Shown piece after piece: positions 53,430-62,563 of a stretch of 64,000 nucleotides of DNA. Numbering within the stretch: the stretch's first letter is position 1; every line of letters begins with the position of its first letter. The notes under the pieces were generated by a model. It had not been told where the DNA came from. It made no database searches and worked only from the letters and a program-made list of their open reading frames with translations. This DNA is from Mesorhizobium sp. STM 4661. Lineage in GTDB: Bacteria > Pseudomonadota > Alphaproteobacteria > Rhizobiales > Rhizobiaceae. Both the position numbers and the translations under genes were made by a program. Location of the stretch: contig NZ_CAAF010000064.1 of the NCBI RefSeq assembly GCF_000359125.1, positions 41,904 to 105,903 of the forward strand, given 5' to 3'.

Positions 53430-54538
53430 GTGGGACTGCATCCCGCATTCACGCAGACCACCGCGGCATGGCCTCTGACCGGCGCCGCTTCGCCGCTGTG
53501 CGGGGCAAATGATCTTGATTTGACTTTTCCGCGTGGGTCGCCGCAATTTCCGTCGCGCGACATGCAGGAAATCAGTCCCCTCCCTGACGCCGGCGGCGAG
53601 CTGGCGATAGTGCCGGCCGAGCCGCTTGCGCAGGCGCGCCCGAAAGGACAAACGCGCAAATGGACCGCGGCGATCGTCGTTTCATGCCTGCTTCACGCCG
53701 CCGTAGCGGGGGTTTTCCTGTTCTCGCCGGCCGGGTCATTCGATTTCCAGGATGCTACGCAGTCAGAAGGCAGCGATCAATTGGGCGCCAATGTCACTGG
53801 CAGCGCGCTGGATCGCGAAGCGCCAGCAATGAATGTTACATTGGTGCCGAACCCGCAGCCGGCCAAACCGGAGGCGGCAACGGCCAAGCCAGCCAAACCG
53901 GTGCAGCCAACAGAGCCTCGGCAACCCACCAAGGAAGCAGTGAAGCAGCCCCTTGAGCCTCCGCCGGAAGCTGTCAAACCGCCAGCGACCAGACCAGACA
54001 TCCTGGTGGCTGGAGCTCCCGATGATCAGAGCGTGGTTCCGAAGAATGAGGTGCCGGCACAGCCGACTGCTCAGAAAGAAAGCACCGAGGCGCCTGTTGC
54101 ATTTGCCGGGCAGCCGCCGATCCCCAGTGCCAGACCAAGTCCGGCAGTGCCCCCTTCAAGAACAAGCGAAGCAGATGAGAAGCGCGGCACGGCAGATGGC
54201 CAGGACCGCTCTGCTCTGGCAGCGAGCAAGGGCAAGAAACAAAATGAAGCAGGCACCGCAGCGGAATCCAGCTACCGCAGCGACGTCATAAGAAAGCTCA
54301 GCCGCGTCAATCGCGGCGTCCCGCCTTCGGTGCAAGCAACCGCACGCAACAATGCGTTGTCACATTCGTCATTGGCAGTCGTGGCGGCATCAATGAATTG
54401 CGCATCCTGCAAAGCTCCGGATCGGCAAACTTCGATCAGGTCGTGCTCGGCATCGTGCGCAAGGCAGCTCCCTTCCCTCCCATCCCGCCAAAGGTCGGCA
54501 ACAATCTGGTGTTTACAGGCGCTATCGGTCCGTTTTGA
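53430..54538 (+). pseudogene. tonB: TonB-like energy transducer with a single frameshift
   Basis: The N-terminal part has a membrane anchor with the TonB S-x3-H motif (SCLLHAAVAGVFLF), then a Pro/Lys-rich spacer. At about 54356 the frame changes: RNNA should continue as VVTFVIGSRGGINELRILQS and KAAPFPPIPPKVGNNLVFTG, the TonB C-terminal domain, ending at TGA 54536-54538. One missing base (GCGGTT read as GCGTT) explains it. As written, the protein would instead run on into the hmuQ frame and lack the receptor-contact domain. Either a real mutation or an assembly error. The start is GTG 53430, just after the previous stop, or ATG 53562. Confidence 0.75.
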
Positions 54539-54599
54539 GAGTCTTCGCCTCGTCGTTTCCATCAACCGTCACAGTTCGCCAATTCTGAAAGGAACCAGC

Positions 54600-54914
54600 A
54601 TGTACATCGCCATGAACCGCTTCAAGGTCCAGAACGGCTCGGAGGACGCCTTCGAGGACGTCTGGAAAAACCGCGATTCAAGCCTCTCGGAGATGCAGGG
54701 TTTCAAGGAATTCCATCTGCTGCGCGGCCCGGTCAACGAAGCCGAGGGCTACACGCTGTTCGCCTCGCACACGATCTGGGCAAGTCATGAGGATTTTGTC
54801 GCCTGGACCAAATCCGAGAATTTTCGAGCCGCGCACCGCAATACCGGCTCCAGCAAGGTGCATTATCTCGGCCATCCGCAGTTCGAGGGCTTTTCGGTCG
54901 TCGAGGGCGCGTGA
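54600..54914 (+). CDS. hmuQ: IsdG-type haem mono-oxygenase HmuQ
   Basis: A 104-residue dimeric alpha/beta-barrel haem oxygenase: MYIAMNRFKVQNGSEDAFED then GFKEFHLLRGP. The catalytic triad of IsdG enzymes is present as Asn6, Trp69 and His79. It opens the haem ring to release iron in the cytosol. It is in the same frame as the shifted tonB reading, which creates a false 494-residue fusion; the true start is the ATG at 54600 after GGAACC. Confidence 0.9.
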   Translation: MYIAMNRFKVQNGSEDAFEDVWKNRDSSLSEMQGFKEFHLLRGPVNEAEGYTLFASHTIWASHEDFVAWTKSENFRAAHRNTGSSKVHYLGHPQFEGFSVVEGA

Positions 54915-54915
54915 C

Positions 54916-55287
54916 GTGGCATCGCCCGCTGCTGACCCTGCCCGCACAATCCCGATCCTGCCCTCGCCCGATATCAAGGCGACACGTGATTACTACCGAG
55001 ACCAGCTCGGTTTCGGCGTCGTCGGGCCGGAGATGGACGACTATCTCATCGTGCGCCGCAACGAGATGGAGATTCATTTCTGGAAGAGCGACGACCGCAA
55101 ACTGCCCGAAGTATCGTCCTGCTATATCAGAGGCGGCGAGGTGCCGGCGCTGCACGCCGAATTTTCGGCGCGCGGCGTCAACAAGCTCAGCCCCTTCACC
55201 GTTCGCCGATGGAACATGAAGGAGTTTTACGTCTGGGACCCGCACGGCAATCTGCTGAGATTTGGCTGCGCGCCGGAGGAAGTGTGA
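54916..55287 (+). CDS. VOC family (bleomycin resistance-like) protein
   Basis: About 123 residues from a GTG start one base after the hmuQ stop. TIPILPSPDIKATRDYYRDQ opens the fold and VWDPHGNLLRFG closes it. Likely cotranscribed with the haem genes, though no iron role is evident. Substrate unknown. Confidence 0.82.
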   Translation: MASPAADPARTIPILPSPDIKATRDYYRDQLGFGVVGPEMDDYLIVRRNEMEIHFWKSDDRKLPEVSSCYIRGGEVPALHAEFSARGVNKLSPFTVRRWNMKEFYVWDPHGNLLRFGCAPEEV

Positions 55288-55315
55288 ACTTCGGCGAAGC
55301 CGTGCCTGCCGCTTC

Positions 55316-56362
55316 TCAGACCTTGGTGAACAGTCCTCGCAGCCCCCGCGTGAGGCGCTTGCGCAACCGCCGCCAGCGACTGCGGCGATCGAGGAACGGC
55401 AGCAGGCGCGGATCGTTTCCCAGGTCGCCAAACCTTTTGACATGCTGCGACAGGAATCCCGGCACGAAATGCCTGCCGTTGATGGCGCCCAGCCGTGTCG
55501 CATCGGCCAGGACATAGTCGAGGACATCCTTGCCCATGGCGATCTCGTGCGTCCGATAGCCGGGTGATTGCTGCACGTGACCGCCGGCATAGGCGGTGCC
55601 TGCGGAAACGCTGGCTCCATGCAGGCGATAGAGGCCGAGACATTCCGACAGGATCAGGCTGCCCGCGGCCAGATGCGCGCATGTTGCCGCGATATAGTCG
55701 GTTCCCATCCTTGACTTGAACGGAAACGCCAGAACCGGCTCCAGCGCGCCGCGCCGGAAGACCATCGACGATGTCGGCGCCCACATCCAGCCATAGGCCT
55801 CGGGGCCGAAATAGGTGATTGGATATTCCGATGCATAGACGATCTCGGGCGCCATCTCGCCAAGCTGCTTGCCGGGCGTCGTGGCCGTGCCGGACGCATC
55901 CGTCCGGGAACGCGGCTTGCGCAACATAAGGTAGGTACCGCTGAGCACGGTGCGGTCGCTGTCGATCAGATAGACGTCGGAACTGGACATTGCCGCCGGG
56001 CGCGTCGCATTGAGATGCGCGGAAAGATGCGCGACGAGAAAATCCGGCAGCCAGATATCGTCGGCGTCGAGGAACGCCAGGAAAGGCGCATCGCTCGCGG
56101 CAAGACCATCACGGAACGCAGCCAGTTGGCCGCCATTTTGCGAACGCACCAACAGGCTGAGGCGCGGATCGCCGATCGCCTGGAGAAGCTGGCGGACATG
56201 GTCGGTCGAGCCATCGGTCGAAGCGTCGTCGACGATGACGCAGGTCCACCTCTGATAGGTCTGCGCCAAGACCGAGCGGATCGCGTCCTCGACGTAGGCG
56301 CGATAATTGTGACAGGTGATGACGACGCCGACACACGGAAGCTCAAATGGCGTGGATTGCAT
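55316..56362 (-). CDS. Family 2 glycosyltransferase
   Basis: A 348-residue GT-A transferase: VGVVITCHNYRAYVEDAIRS, CVIVDDASTDGSTD for nucleotide binding, and FLAFLDADDIWLPDF containing the DxD metal motif. C-terminal half rich in Arg near the end (RRLRKRLTRGLRG). It would add a sugar to a surface polysaccharide or similar acceptor. Start 56362 after GAGG; the longer upstream frame overlaps the end of putA and is rejected. No other polysaccharide genes are present. Confidence 0.87.
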   Translation of the reverse strand: MQSTPFELPCVGVVITCHNYRAYVEDAIRSVLAQTYQRWTCVIVDDASTDGSTDHVRQLLQAIGDPRLSLLVRSQNGGQLAAFRDGLAASDAPFLAFLDADDIWLPDFLVAHLSAHLNATRPAAMSSSDVYLIDSDRTVLSGTYLMLRKPRSRTDASGTATTPGKQLGEMAPEIVYASEYPITYFGPEAYGWMWAPTSSMVFRRGALEPVLAFPFKSRMGTDYIAATCAHLAAGSLILSECLGLYRLHGASVSAGTAYAGGHVQQSPGYRTHEIAMGKDVLDYVLADATRLGAINGRHFVPGFLSQHVKRFGDLGNDPRLLPFLDRRSRWRRLRKRLTRGLRGLFTKV

Positions 56363-56429
56363 CAGGTCAGCCTCGCCCGGTGGTCGGGTCGCCCGCATGT
56401 TTATCCCGGCATCTTTTCTTTGCAACCGA

Positions 56430-59400
56430 TCACGCCGCAGCCAGCAGGCTGGCATTGCCGCCCGCGGCCGTGGTGTCGACGCAGACAGCCCTTTCATGAG
56501 CATATGCCGCCGGGTTGAGCACCTCGCTGACCAGCGGCACGATCGGACCGGCGCGGTCGGCGATGACTTTGCGCACGATGCGCGCGGCCTCTTGCGTACC
56601 TGAAAAGGCGACGACGTCGACACGCAGAGAGCGTGCCTCGACCGGGTCGGGCCGGCCGTCGATGGCCGCCAGCGGCAGGCCCTTGCCGGTCAGCGCCGAC
56701 AGTGCCGCCGGCGCACCTGGCGCGACGGCGAGCACCGCATTGCCCGCGGCGAGCGCCTGGATGGCCTGCGCCAGCAGCGTGTCCTGATCCGGGCCGAGGC
56801 AGAGCACGCGGCCGCGCGGCGACAGCGACAGCGTGTTGGCCTCGCCGGTTGGCCCGGGCAGGTCGACCTGGCCGAAATCGATGCTCGCGGCAGCGCCGAT
56901 CGCCGCCGCGCCCTTGCCGCGCAGATGTTTGCGCAGGATGGCGACGCGGTCTGCCCGTGTCGACCAGCCGCCAAGCGCGGGATCGGGCAGATTGTCGGCA
57001 AGCTCCGTCGCCGTCACCTTGTGGCCATCGGCGATATGCGTGCCGGCCTCCGGTCCCTTGCGGAAGCGTCTGAGATAATGCGGGCCGCCGGCCTTCGGCC
57101 CGGTGCCGGAAAGCCCCTCGCCGCCAAAGGGCTGCGAGCCGACGACGGCGCCGATCTGGTTGCGGTTGACATAGATGTTGCCGGCATGGATGCCGTCGAC
57201 GAAATGCTGGACGCGGCCCTCGATACGGGTGTGCAGGCCGAAGGTCAGGCCATAGCCCTTGCGGTTGATTGCGGCGATGACGGCGTCGATCTTCTCGGCG
57301 TCGAAGGTGGCGACGTGGAGAACCGGCCCGAACACCTCGCGCTCCATCTCCTCGATGCCTTTGACCCGGAACACATGCGGCGCGACGAAGCGGCCATCCT
57401 TCGGCGCTTCGAGCTTGACGATCAGCCTGCCCTGCAGGCCCATTTTGGTGCAGTAATCGCGGATCGAAGCTTGCGCCTCGTCATCGATGACCGGGCCGAC
57501 GTCAGTCGAAATCTGCCAGGGATCGCCGATGCTGAGCGCTTCCATCGCGCCTTTCAGCATCTCCAGCATCTTCTTCTCGACATCCTTTTGCACATAGAGC
57601 ACGCGCAACGCCGAGCAGCGCTGGCCCGCACTCTGGAAAGCGGAGGCCAGGATATCGCGCACCGCCTGTTCGGGAAGTGCGGTGGAATCGACGATCATTG
57701 CGTTCAAGCCACCGGTCTCGGCAATCAGCATGGCATCGGGCGCGGCAGTCTCCGCCAGTTGTTTCTCGATCAGCTTGGCGACCTCGGTCGAGCCGGTGAA
57801 GCAGACGCCGGCGATGCGCGGATCGGCGGTCAGCGGGCCACCGACGGACGGTCCGTCGCCGGGCAGAAGCTGGATGACGTCTTCCGGCACACCGGCCTCG
57901 CGCAGCATTTCGACGGCGCGGAAAGCGATCAGCGGCGTCTGCTCGGCCGGCTTGGCGATCACCGAATTGCCGGTGACCAAGGCGGCGGCGATCTGGCCGG
58001 TGAAGATCGCGAGCGGAAAATTCCAAGGCGAGATGCAGACGATGGCGCCGCGCGCTTGTGTCCCCGCTTCGGCATTGGCGGCTTCGGCGGCGTAGTAGCG
58101 CAGGAAGTCGACCGCTTCGCGCACTTCGGCAACGCCGTCGGCCAATGACTTGCCGGCCTCGCGCGTCGCCAGCGCGAAGAACTCGACCGCGTTGGCCTCA
58201 TAGAGGTCGGCGGCGCGGTTGAGGATGGCGGCGCGCTCGGCGACCGGACGTTTCGCCCAGGCCGGCTGCGCCTCCACCGCGATTCGCACGGCGGTCGCGA
58301 CCTGCTTGGCGGCAGCCTCGCTGACCGTGCCGACCACCTCGTCAGGCTTGGCCGGATTGACGATGGGGCGCTGCTTGCCGTAGCCGGCGGCGCGGGTGAT
58401 CGGCTTGGCGTGCCAGCGATCCGGCCCGGCAAACCCCGCTTTGGCCTTGTCGATGGCGGCCAACGTCACCGTATCGGTGATGTCGACCCCCCTGGAATTG
58501 CGGCGGCCGGCGCCGAAGATCGCCGCGGGCCGCGCGATCGCCGGATTGGCGGCGGGACCCTGTCTTTCAACTGTTTCGAGCGGGTCGCGGGCGATGTCCT
58601 CCGGCTCGACCTCCTCGTCGGTGAGCTGGTGGACGAAGGAGGAGTTGGCGCCGTTCTCCAAAAGCCGGCGGACCAGATAAGCGAGCAGGTCGGAATGCGC
58701 GCCGACCGGCGCATAGATGCGGCAGCGCGTGCCTTCGGCCTGACGCACCGTCTCGTGCAACGCCTCACCCATGCCGTGCAGCCGCTGGAACTCGAAGGAG
58801 TCGCGATCTCCCGCCATCGACAGGATCGCGGCCACGGTGTGGGCGTTGTGGGTGGCGAACTGCGGATAGATGCGGTCGGTCATCGATAGCAGTTTTTTCG
58901 CGCAGGCCATGTAGGAGACATCCGTGTTGGCCTTGCGTGTGAAGACGGGATAGCCGTCGAGCCCGAGCATCTGTGCCCGCTTGATTTCCGTGTCCCAATA
59001 GGCGCCCTTGACCAGCCGCACCATGATGGTGCGGTCGTACTTCTTCGCCAGTGCGTAGAGCCAGTCGATGACGAAGGCAGCACGGGGACCATAGGCCTGG
59101 ACGACGACGCCAAAGCCGTTCCAGCCGGCAAGCTCCGGCTCTGCCAGCACCCGTTCGATGACGTCGAGCGACAGGTCGAGGCGATCGGCCTCCTCGGCGT
59201 CGATGTTGAGGCCCATGCGCGAATGGCGCGCCGCCAGCGCCAGCGACAACAACCGGTCGGCCATGACAGGCAGCATCTTTTCCTTCTGCGCCACTTCATA
59301 ACGCGGATGCAGCGCCGAAAGCTTGACCGAGATACCATGGTTCTGGCGGATGTCGGGACCATTGGCCCCCGCATCGAGCGAGGAAATCGCATCCGCATAG

Positions 59401-60041
59401 GCCTTGAGATAGCGCAAGGCGTCGGCCTCGGTGCGGGCCGCCTCGCCCAGCATGTCGAAGGAATAGAGATAGCCTTTCTGCGTCATCGGCCGACCGCGCT
59501 TGACCGCCTCGGTGATGGTGCGGCCGAGCACGAACTGCTCGCCCATTTCGCGCATGGCGGCCGCAACCGCCTTGCGGATGACCGGTTCGCCCAGACGGCG
59601 CACCATGGCCCGGAGCGTGCCCTCGATGCCGCCCTCGCCTTCGTCGAGCACCCGGCCGGTCAGCATCAGTGCCCAGGTCGAGGCGTTGACGAAGATCGAG
59701 CTCGAGCCGCCCGAATGCGCCGACCAGTCGTGCGGCGCGATCTTGTCGGCGATGAGATCGTCCATCGTCTCGGTGTCGGGCACGCGCAGCAGCGCCTCGG
59801 CCAGGCACATCAGCGCCACGCCCTCCTTGGTCGAGAGGCCGTAGGCGGAGAGAAAAACTTCCATCAGCCTGGGATCGGACGAGCCGCGCACCGCTCGCAC
59901 CAGATCGGCGGCGCGGGCCGAGATCGCGTTGCGGTCCTTTGTCGACAACCCCGTCGCCTCGGCCAGCCGCTTCATCGCCTCGTCTTCGTCGGGCAGATAA
60001 TTGGCACGGATCTGCTGGCGGATGGGATCGAGCGCTGGCAT
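56430..60041 (-). CDS. putA: Bifunctional proline dehydrogenase/P5C dehydrogenase PutA
   Basis: A 1,203-residue enzyme oxidising proline to glutamate. The FAD-binding proline dehydrogenase barrel occupies roughly residues 90-480 (for example SVKLSALHPRYEVAQ and KGAYWDTEIKRAQ). The aldehyde dehydrogenase domain follows, with NFPLAIFTGQ, IAETGGLNAM and catalytic Cys near residue 810 in SAGQRCSAL. A C-terminal ALDH-superfamily-like segment completes it. No ribbon-helix-helix DNA-binding domain is present at the N-terminus, which fits regulation by the separate divergent putR. Confidence 0.95.
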   Translation of the reverse strand: MPALDPIRQQIRANYLPDEDEAMKRLAEATGLSTKDRNAISARAADLVRAVRGSSDPRLMEVFLSAYGLSTKEGVALMCLAEALLRVPDTETMDDLIADKIAPHDWSAHSGGSSSIFVNASTWALMLTGRVLDEGEGGIEGTLRAMVRRLGEPVIRKAVAAAMREMGEQFVLGRTITEAVKRGRPMTQKGYLYSFDMLGEAARTEADALRYLKAYADAISSLDAGANGPDIRQNHGISVKLSALHPRYEVAQKEKMLPVMADRLLSLALAARHSRMGLNIDAEEADRLDLSLDVIERVLAEPELAGWNGFGVVVQAYGPRAAFVIDWLYALAKKYDRTIMVRLVKGAYWDTEIKRAQMLGLDGYPVFTRKANTDVSYMACAKKLLSMTDRIYPQFATHNAHTVAAILSMAGDRDSFEFQRLHGMGEALHETVRQAEGTRCRIYAPVGAHSDLLAYLVRRLLENGANSSFVHQLTDEEVEPEDIARDPLETVERQGPAANPAIARPAAIFGAGRRNSRGVDITDTVTLAAIDKAKAGFAGPDRWHAKPITRAAGYGKQRPIVNPAKPDEVVGTVSEAAAKQVATAVRIAVEAQPAWAKRPVAERAAILNRAADLYEANAVEFFALATREAGKSLADGVAEVREAVDFLRYYAAEAANAEAGTQARGAIVCISPWNFPLAIFTGQIAAALVTGNSVIAKPAEQTPLIAFRAVEMLREAGVPEDVIQLLPGDGPSVGGPLTADPRIAGVCFTGSTEVAKLIEKQLAETAAPDAMLIAETGGLNAMIVDSTALPEQAVRDILASAFQSAGQRCSALRVLYVQKDVEKKMLEMLKGAMEALSIGDPWQISTDVGPVIDDEAQASIRDYCTKMGLQGRLIVKLEAPKDGRFVAPHVFRVKGIEEMEREVFGPVLHVATFDAEKIDAVIAAINRKGYGLTFGLHTRIEGRVQHFVDGIHAGNIYVNRNQIGAVVGSQPFGGEGLSGTGPKAGGPHYLRRFRKGPEAGTHIADGHKVTATELADNLPDPALGGWSTRADRVAILRKHLRGKGAAAIGAAASIDFGQVDLPGPTGEANTLSLSPRGRVLCLGPDQDTLLAQAIQALAAGNAVLAVAPGAPAALSALTGKGLPLAAIDGRPDPVEARSLRVDVVAFSGTQEAARIVRKVIADRAGPIVPLVSEVLNPAAYAHERAVCVDTTAAGGNASLLAAA

Positions 60042-60146
60042 GGCGGTCCTATGAAGCGAGCATCAGGGAGCGGGCCGGCGGTCACCGGACCGAATGGCGC
60101 AAACTAGCACAAAGCTAGATTTCAGTCGTTCCAAAGAAATCGACAG

Positions 60147-60166
60147 GATAGGTCAGTTGACCTATC
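60147..60166. promoter_or_regulatory. Perfect palindrome in the putA-putR intergenic region
   Basis: GATAGGTCA-GT-TGACCTATC is a perfect 9-bp inverted repeat 106 bp upstream of putA and 29 bp upstream of putR. It is a strong candidate for the PutR (Lrp family) binding site that activates putA in the presence of proline and controls putR itself. Confidence 0.6.
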
Positions 60167-60194
60167 ATATGGCCTGATTTCCCTCAGTTTAACC

Positions 60195-60656
60195 ATGGAA
60201 TCGATGACCGAAGACCAATTGGACCGCATCGACAGGAACATCCTCTCGGCGTTGGCCCGCGATGGGCGGCTTCCCATATCGGAGCTCGCCGCCAAGGTCG
60301 GCCTATCGAAGACGCCGGTGCAGGCGCGGGTCAAGCGGCTGGAGAAGGACGGCTATATCAGGGGCTACCAGGCGATCATCGACCGCGAGCGCATGGGCGA
60401 AGGTCATGTCGCCTTCGTCCAGGTCAAACTGTCCGATACGCGCTCGGCCGCTCTCGACGCCTTCAACCGCGCCGTCCAGGCGGTGCCGGAGATCGAGCAA
60501 TGCCACATGATGGCCTCGAGCTTCGATTACCTGCTGAAAGTCCGCACCACCGATATCGCCGCCTATCGCCGCGTCCTCGGCGAGCGCATTTCCGCCCTGC
60601 CCCACGTCGCCCAGACCTCGACCTTCGTGGCGATGGAGACGGTGAAGGATCGCTAG
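60195..60656 (+). CDS. putR: Lrp/AsnC family proline-responsive regulator PutR
   Basis: A 153-residue Lrp-type regulator. N-terminal helix-turn-helix: LDRIDRNILSALARDGRLPI, then LAAKVGLSKTPVQARVKRLE; C-terminal RAM effector domain with VAFVQVKLSDTRS. Divergent from putA with a shared palindrome, which is the standard alphaproteobacterial arrangement where PutR activates putA. ATG at 60195 or 60204. Confidence 0.9.
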   Translation: MESMTEDQLDRIDRNILSALARDGRLPISELAAKVGLSKTPVQARVKRLEKDGYIRGYQAIIDRERMGEGHVAFVQVKLSDTRSAALDAFNRAVQAVPEIEQCHMMASSFDYLLKVRTTDIAAYRRVLGERISALPHVAQTSTFVAMETVKDR

Positions 60657-60660
60657 CAGT

Positions 60661-60975
60661 TCAATGGCCCGTGCGCGATTTCGGCTTCCCAGGCTCGAAA
60701 CTGATGCGGAGCTTCGATCCGGTTGCCTTGGCGAAACGTTGCAAGGTCCGGGTTGAAGGCATGTTCCGACCACTCTCCAAACGAGCAATGACCGCTTGTG
60801 TCGTTCCCATGGCGGTGGCGACTTCTTCCTGCGTCATGTCGGCTTCGCCGCGCGCCCTGATCAAAGCTTCAGCGATCGCGAACTCTTCCTCCAAGGCTTC
60901 GTATTCGGCAACGAACTCTGGATCCTTGAACCAGTCCTTGGCGGCTTCCTCGACGGGTATTACTTTCCGGCTCAT
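60661..60975 (-). CDS. higA: XRE family antitoxin (HigA-like)
   Basis: A 104-residue helix-turn-helix protein with MTQEEVATAMGTTQAVIARL in the second half and the NMPSTRTLQRFAKATG segment usual in HigA-type antitoxins of the higBA (toxin-first) order. Its start overlaps the toxin stop by 4 bp. Confidence 0.88.
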   Translation of the reverse strand: MSRKVIPVEEAAKDWFKDPEFVAEYEALEEEFAIAEALIRARGEADMTQEEVATAMGTTQAVIARLESGRNMPSTRTLQRFAKATGSKLRISFEPGKPKSRTGH

Positions 60976-61295
60976 AGAACCTCCTTTGCTCTCTTCAGAG
61001 CCAGTTCGATCTCACTTCGTGGCGTCTTCTGCGTCTTCTTGGTGAAAACCCGCACGATAACCACACGGCGTTCGGCCGCCGTCACGTAGACCGCGCGAGC
61101 AATCCCGTCACGCCCCTTCATCCGCATTTCCCAAAGCCTGCCCTCCAGGTGCTTTACGTAGGGCTCGTGCACTTTCTGCAGGCCATGAGCCTCGATCAAA
61201 CGCGATATCCGCAGAAAGTTGGCAAGAATGTCTTTCGGCTGAGCCTCAAGCTCGTGCCGAACTTCGACATTTAGAAACTCAACCACCCAGCCCAT
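60972..61295 (-). CDS. higB: RelE/HigB-type toxin (gp49-like)
   Basis: A 107-residue toxin of the phage-derived gp49-like/HigB group: WVVEFLNVEVRHELEAQPKD, then KHLEGRLWEMRMKGRDGIAR and RVFTKKTQKTPRSEI. These enzymes cut mRNA on the ribosome. Toxin precedes antitoxin with a 4-bp overlap, typical of higBA. The pair sits between putR and the peroxidase operon and appears intact. Confidence 0.88.
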   Translation of the reverse strand: MGWVVEFLNVEVRHELEAQPKDILANFLRISRLIEAHGLQKVHEPYVKHLEGRLWEMRMKGRDGIARAVYVTAAERRVVIVRVFTKKTQKTPRSEIELALKRAKEVL

Positions 61296-61363
61296 CGAGT
61301 CAGGATATATCTTTTTTGCAATATTTCTTCAACTGTAATTGCTGGCCGGAGTCTATTCATTAT

Positions 61364-62563
61364 TCACTCCGCCAGCGTCTTCAAAAACGCCACCAATGCC
61401 CCGCGCTCGCGGTCCGAAAGCTGGAGCGGATGGATCTCGGACACGCCTTCGACACTTGCCGGCGCCTTGGAATAATGCGCCACCACCTCGTCGAGCGACG
61501 AGAACTGCCCGGCATGCATGTAGGGTGGCCGCGTGGCAGCCCCGCGCAGCGACGGCGTCTTGTAGGCGCGCACCAGCTCCGGCGCATCCTTCACCATGAA
61601 GCGCAATTCGCCGCAGGCGCCGGCGTCGCCGTCGCGAAAGGCGCCGAAACAGTTGAACGGATCGGCCTCGACTTGGCGTACCGCATCCACGCGGCCGCGA
61701 TCCGGTGGCAAATCCTTGACCGGCGGCACGCCGGTATTGTGGAAACTGTTGTCGGTGAAGCGCGGACCGGTGTGGCATGTCACGCAATTGGCCCTGCCGA
61801 TGAACAGCTTCAGCCCAAGGATTTCCTCGGGCGAAAAGGCGTCGTCGCTCTTCGGTACAGCGCCGGTGGCCAGGTCGATGGCAAAGCGGTCGAAGCGCGT
61901 CCGCGGCGGTGCGATCGACCGCTCGAAGGCGGCGATCGCCTTGCCGATATTGGCGAAGACGCGATTGACGTCCTCGGTCTGTTGATCGGACATGGCGCGC
62001 CACGCCGCCTTTTCGGCGTCAGTGCCGAGCGGGCTGGCATTGGCCGGCACCTTGGAAAGGTCGGGCAGCGGCCCGAAGATGCGCTCATAGCGTTCGCCAA
62101 AGCGCGCCTCGATGTAATGCGCGAACGCCGCTCGGTTGCCGGCTTGCTCCAGCGGATTTTCGAGTGGCGTCAGCGCTTGCGCCCAAAGGCTGTCGCGGCG
62201 CCCGTCCCAGAAGAACCAGGGATCATGCGCGACGCCGGCCAGCGGCATGGTGCGCCGGTTGGTGCGGCCGACGCCCACCGCTTGCGGCAGGTCGTCCTGG
62301 AACTGCCGGTCGATCTTGTGGCAGGTCGAGCAGGAAACCATGCCATCGCCGCTCATCCCCTGATCGAAGAACAGCGTTGAGCCAAGAGCGGCAGCGGCCG
62401 GCACATCGGCGAAGCGATTGGTGGTGTCGGGCTTCAGTGAGGGCAACGCCGACAACGCCAGCGAGGCGATGGTCTTCTTCTCGGCATCGGAGAATTCCGG
62501 CTTGCCGCAGCCGGCAAGCACGGCCATCGCCATCAGCACGAGAAAGCGCGAAAGCCAGCTCAC
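61364..62563 (-). CDS. Di-haem cytochrome c peroxidase (MauG-like)
   Basis: A 399-residue lipoprotein-like di-haem peroxidase. The N-terminus FLVLMAMAVLAGCGK is a lipobox-type signal. Two haem-binding motifs are present, CSTCH and CVTCH, with WFFWDGRRDSLWAQAL and the C-terminal TPSLRGAATRPPYMHAGQF between and after, as in the CcpA/MauG family. GTG start overlaps the stop of the preceding gene by 4 bp (GTGA). It probably reduces peroxide, or modifies a protein, in the periplasm. A short TGAATAATGAATAG repeat begins at its stop codon. Confidence 0.88.
   Translation of the reverse strand: MSWLSRFLVLMAMAVLAGCGKPEFSDAEKKTIASLALSALPSLKPDTTNRFADVPAAAALGSTLFFDQGMSGDGMVSCSTCHKIDRQFQDDLPQAVGVGRTNRRTMPLAGVAHDPWFFWDGRRDSLWAQALTPLENPLEQAGNRAAFAHYIEARFGERYERIFGPLPDLSKVPANASPLGTDAEKAAWRAMSDQQTEDVNRVFANIGKAIAAFERSIAPPRTRFDRFAIDLATGAVPKSDDAFSPEEILGLKLFIGRANCVTCHTGPRFTDNSFHNTGVPPVKDLPPDRGRVDAVRQVEADPFNCFGAFRDGDAGACGELRFMVKDAPELVRAYKTPSLRGAATRPPYMHAGQFSSLDEVVAHYSKAPASVEGVSEIHPLQLSDRERGALVAFLKTLAE

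Noticed and set aside
53430..54914. A 494-residue fusion of a TonB-like N-terminus with an IsdG-type haem oxygenase
   Set aside because: The join is an artefact of the tonB frameshift. The TonB C-terminal domain is clearly present in another frame, and hmuQ has its own ATG at 54600.
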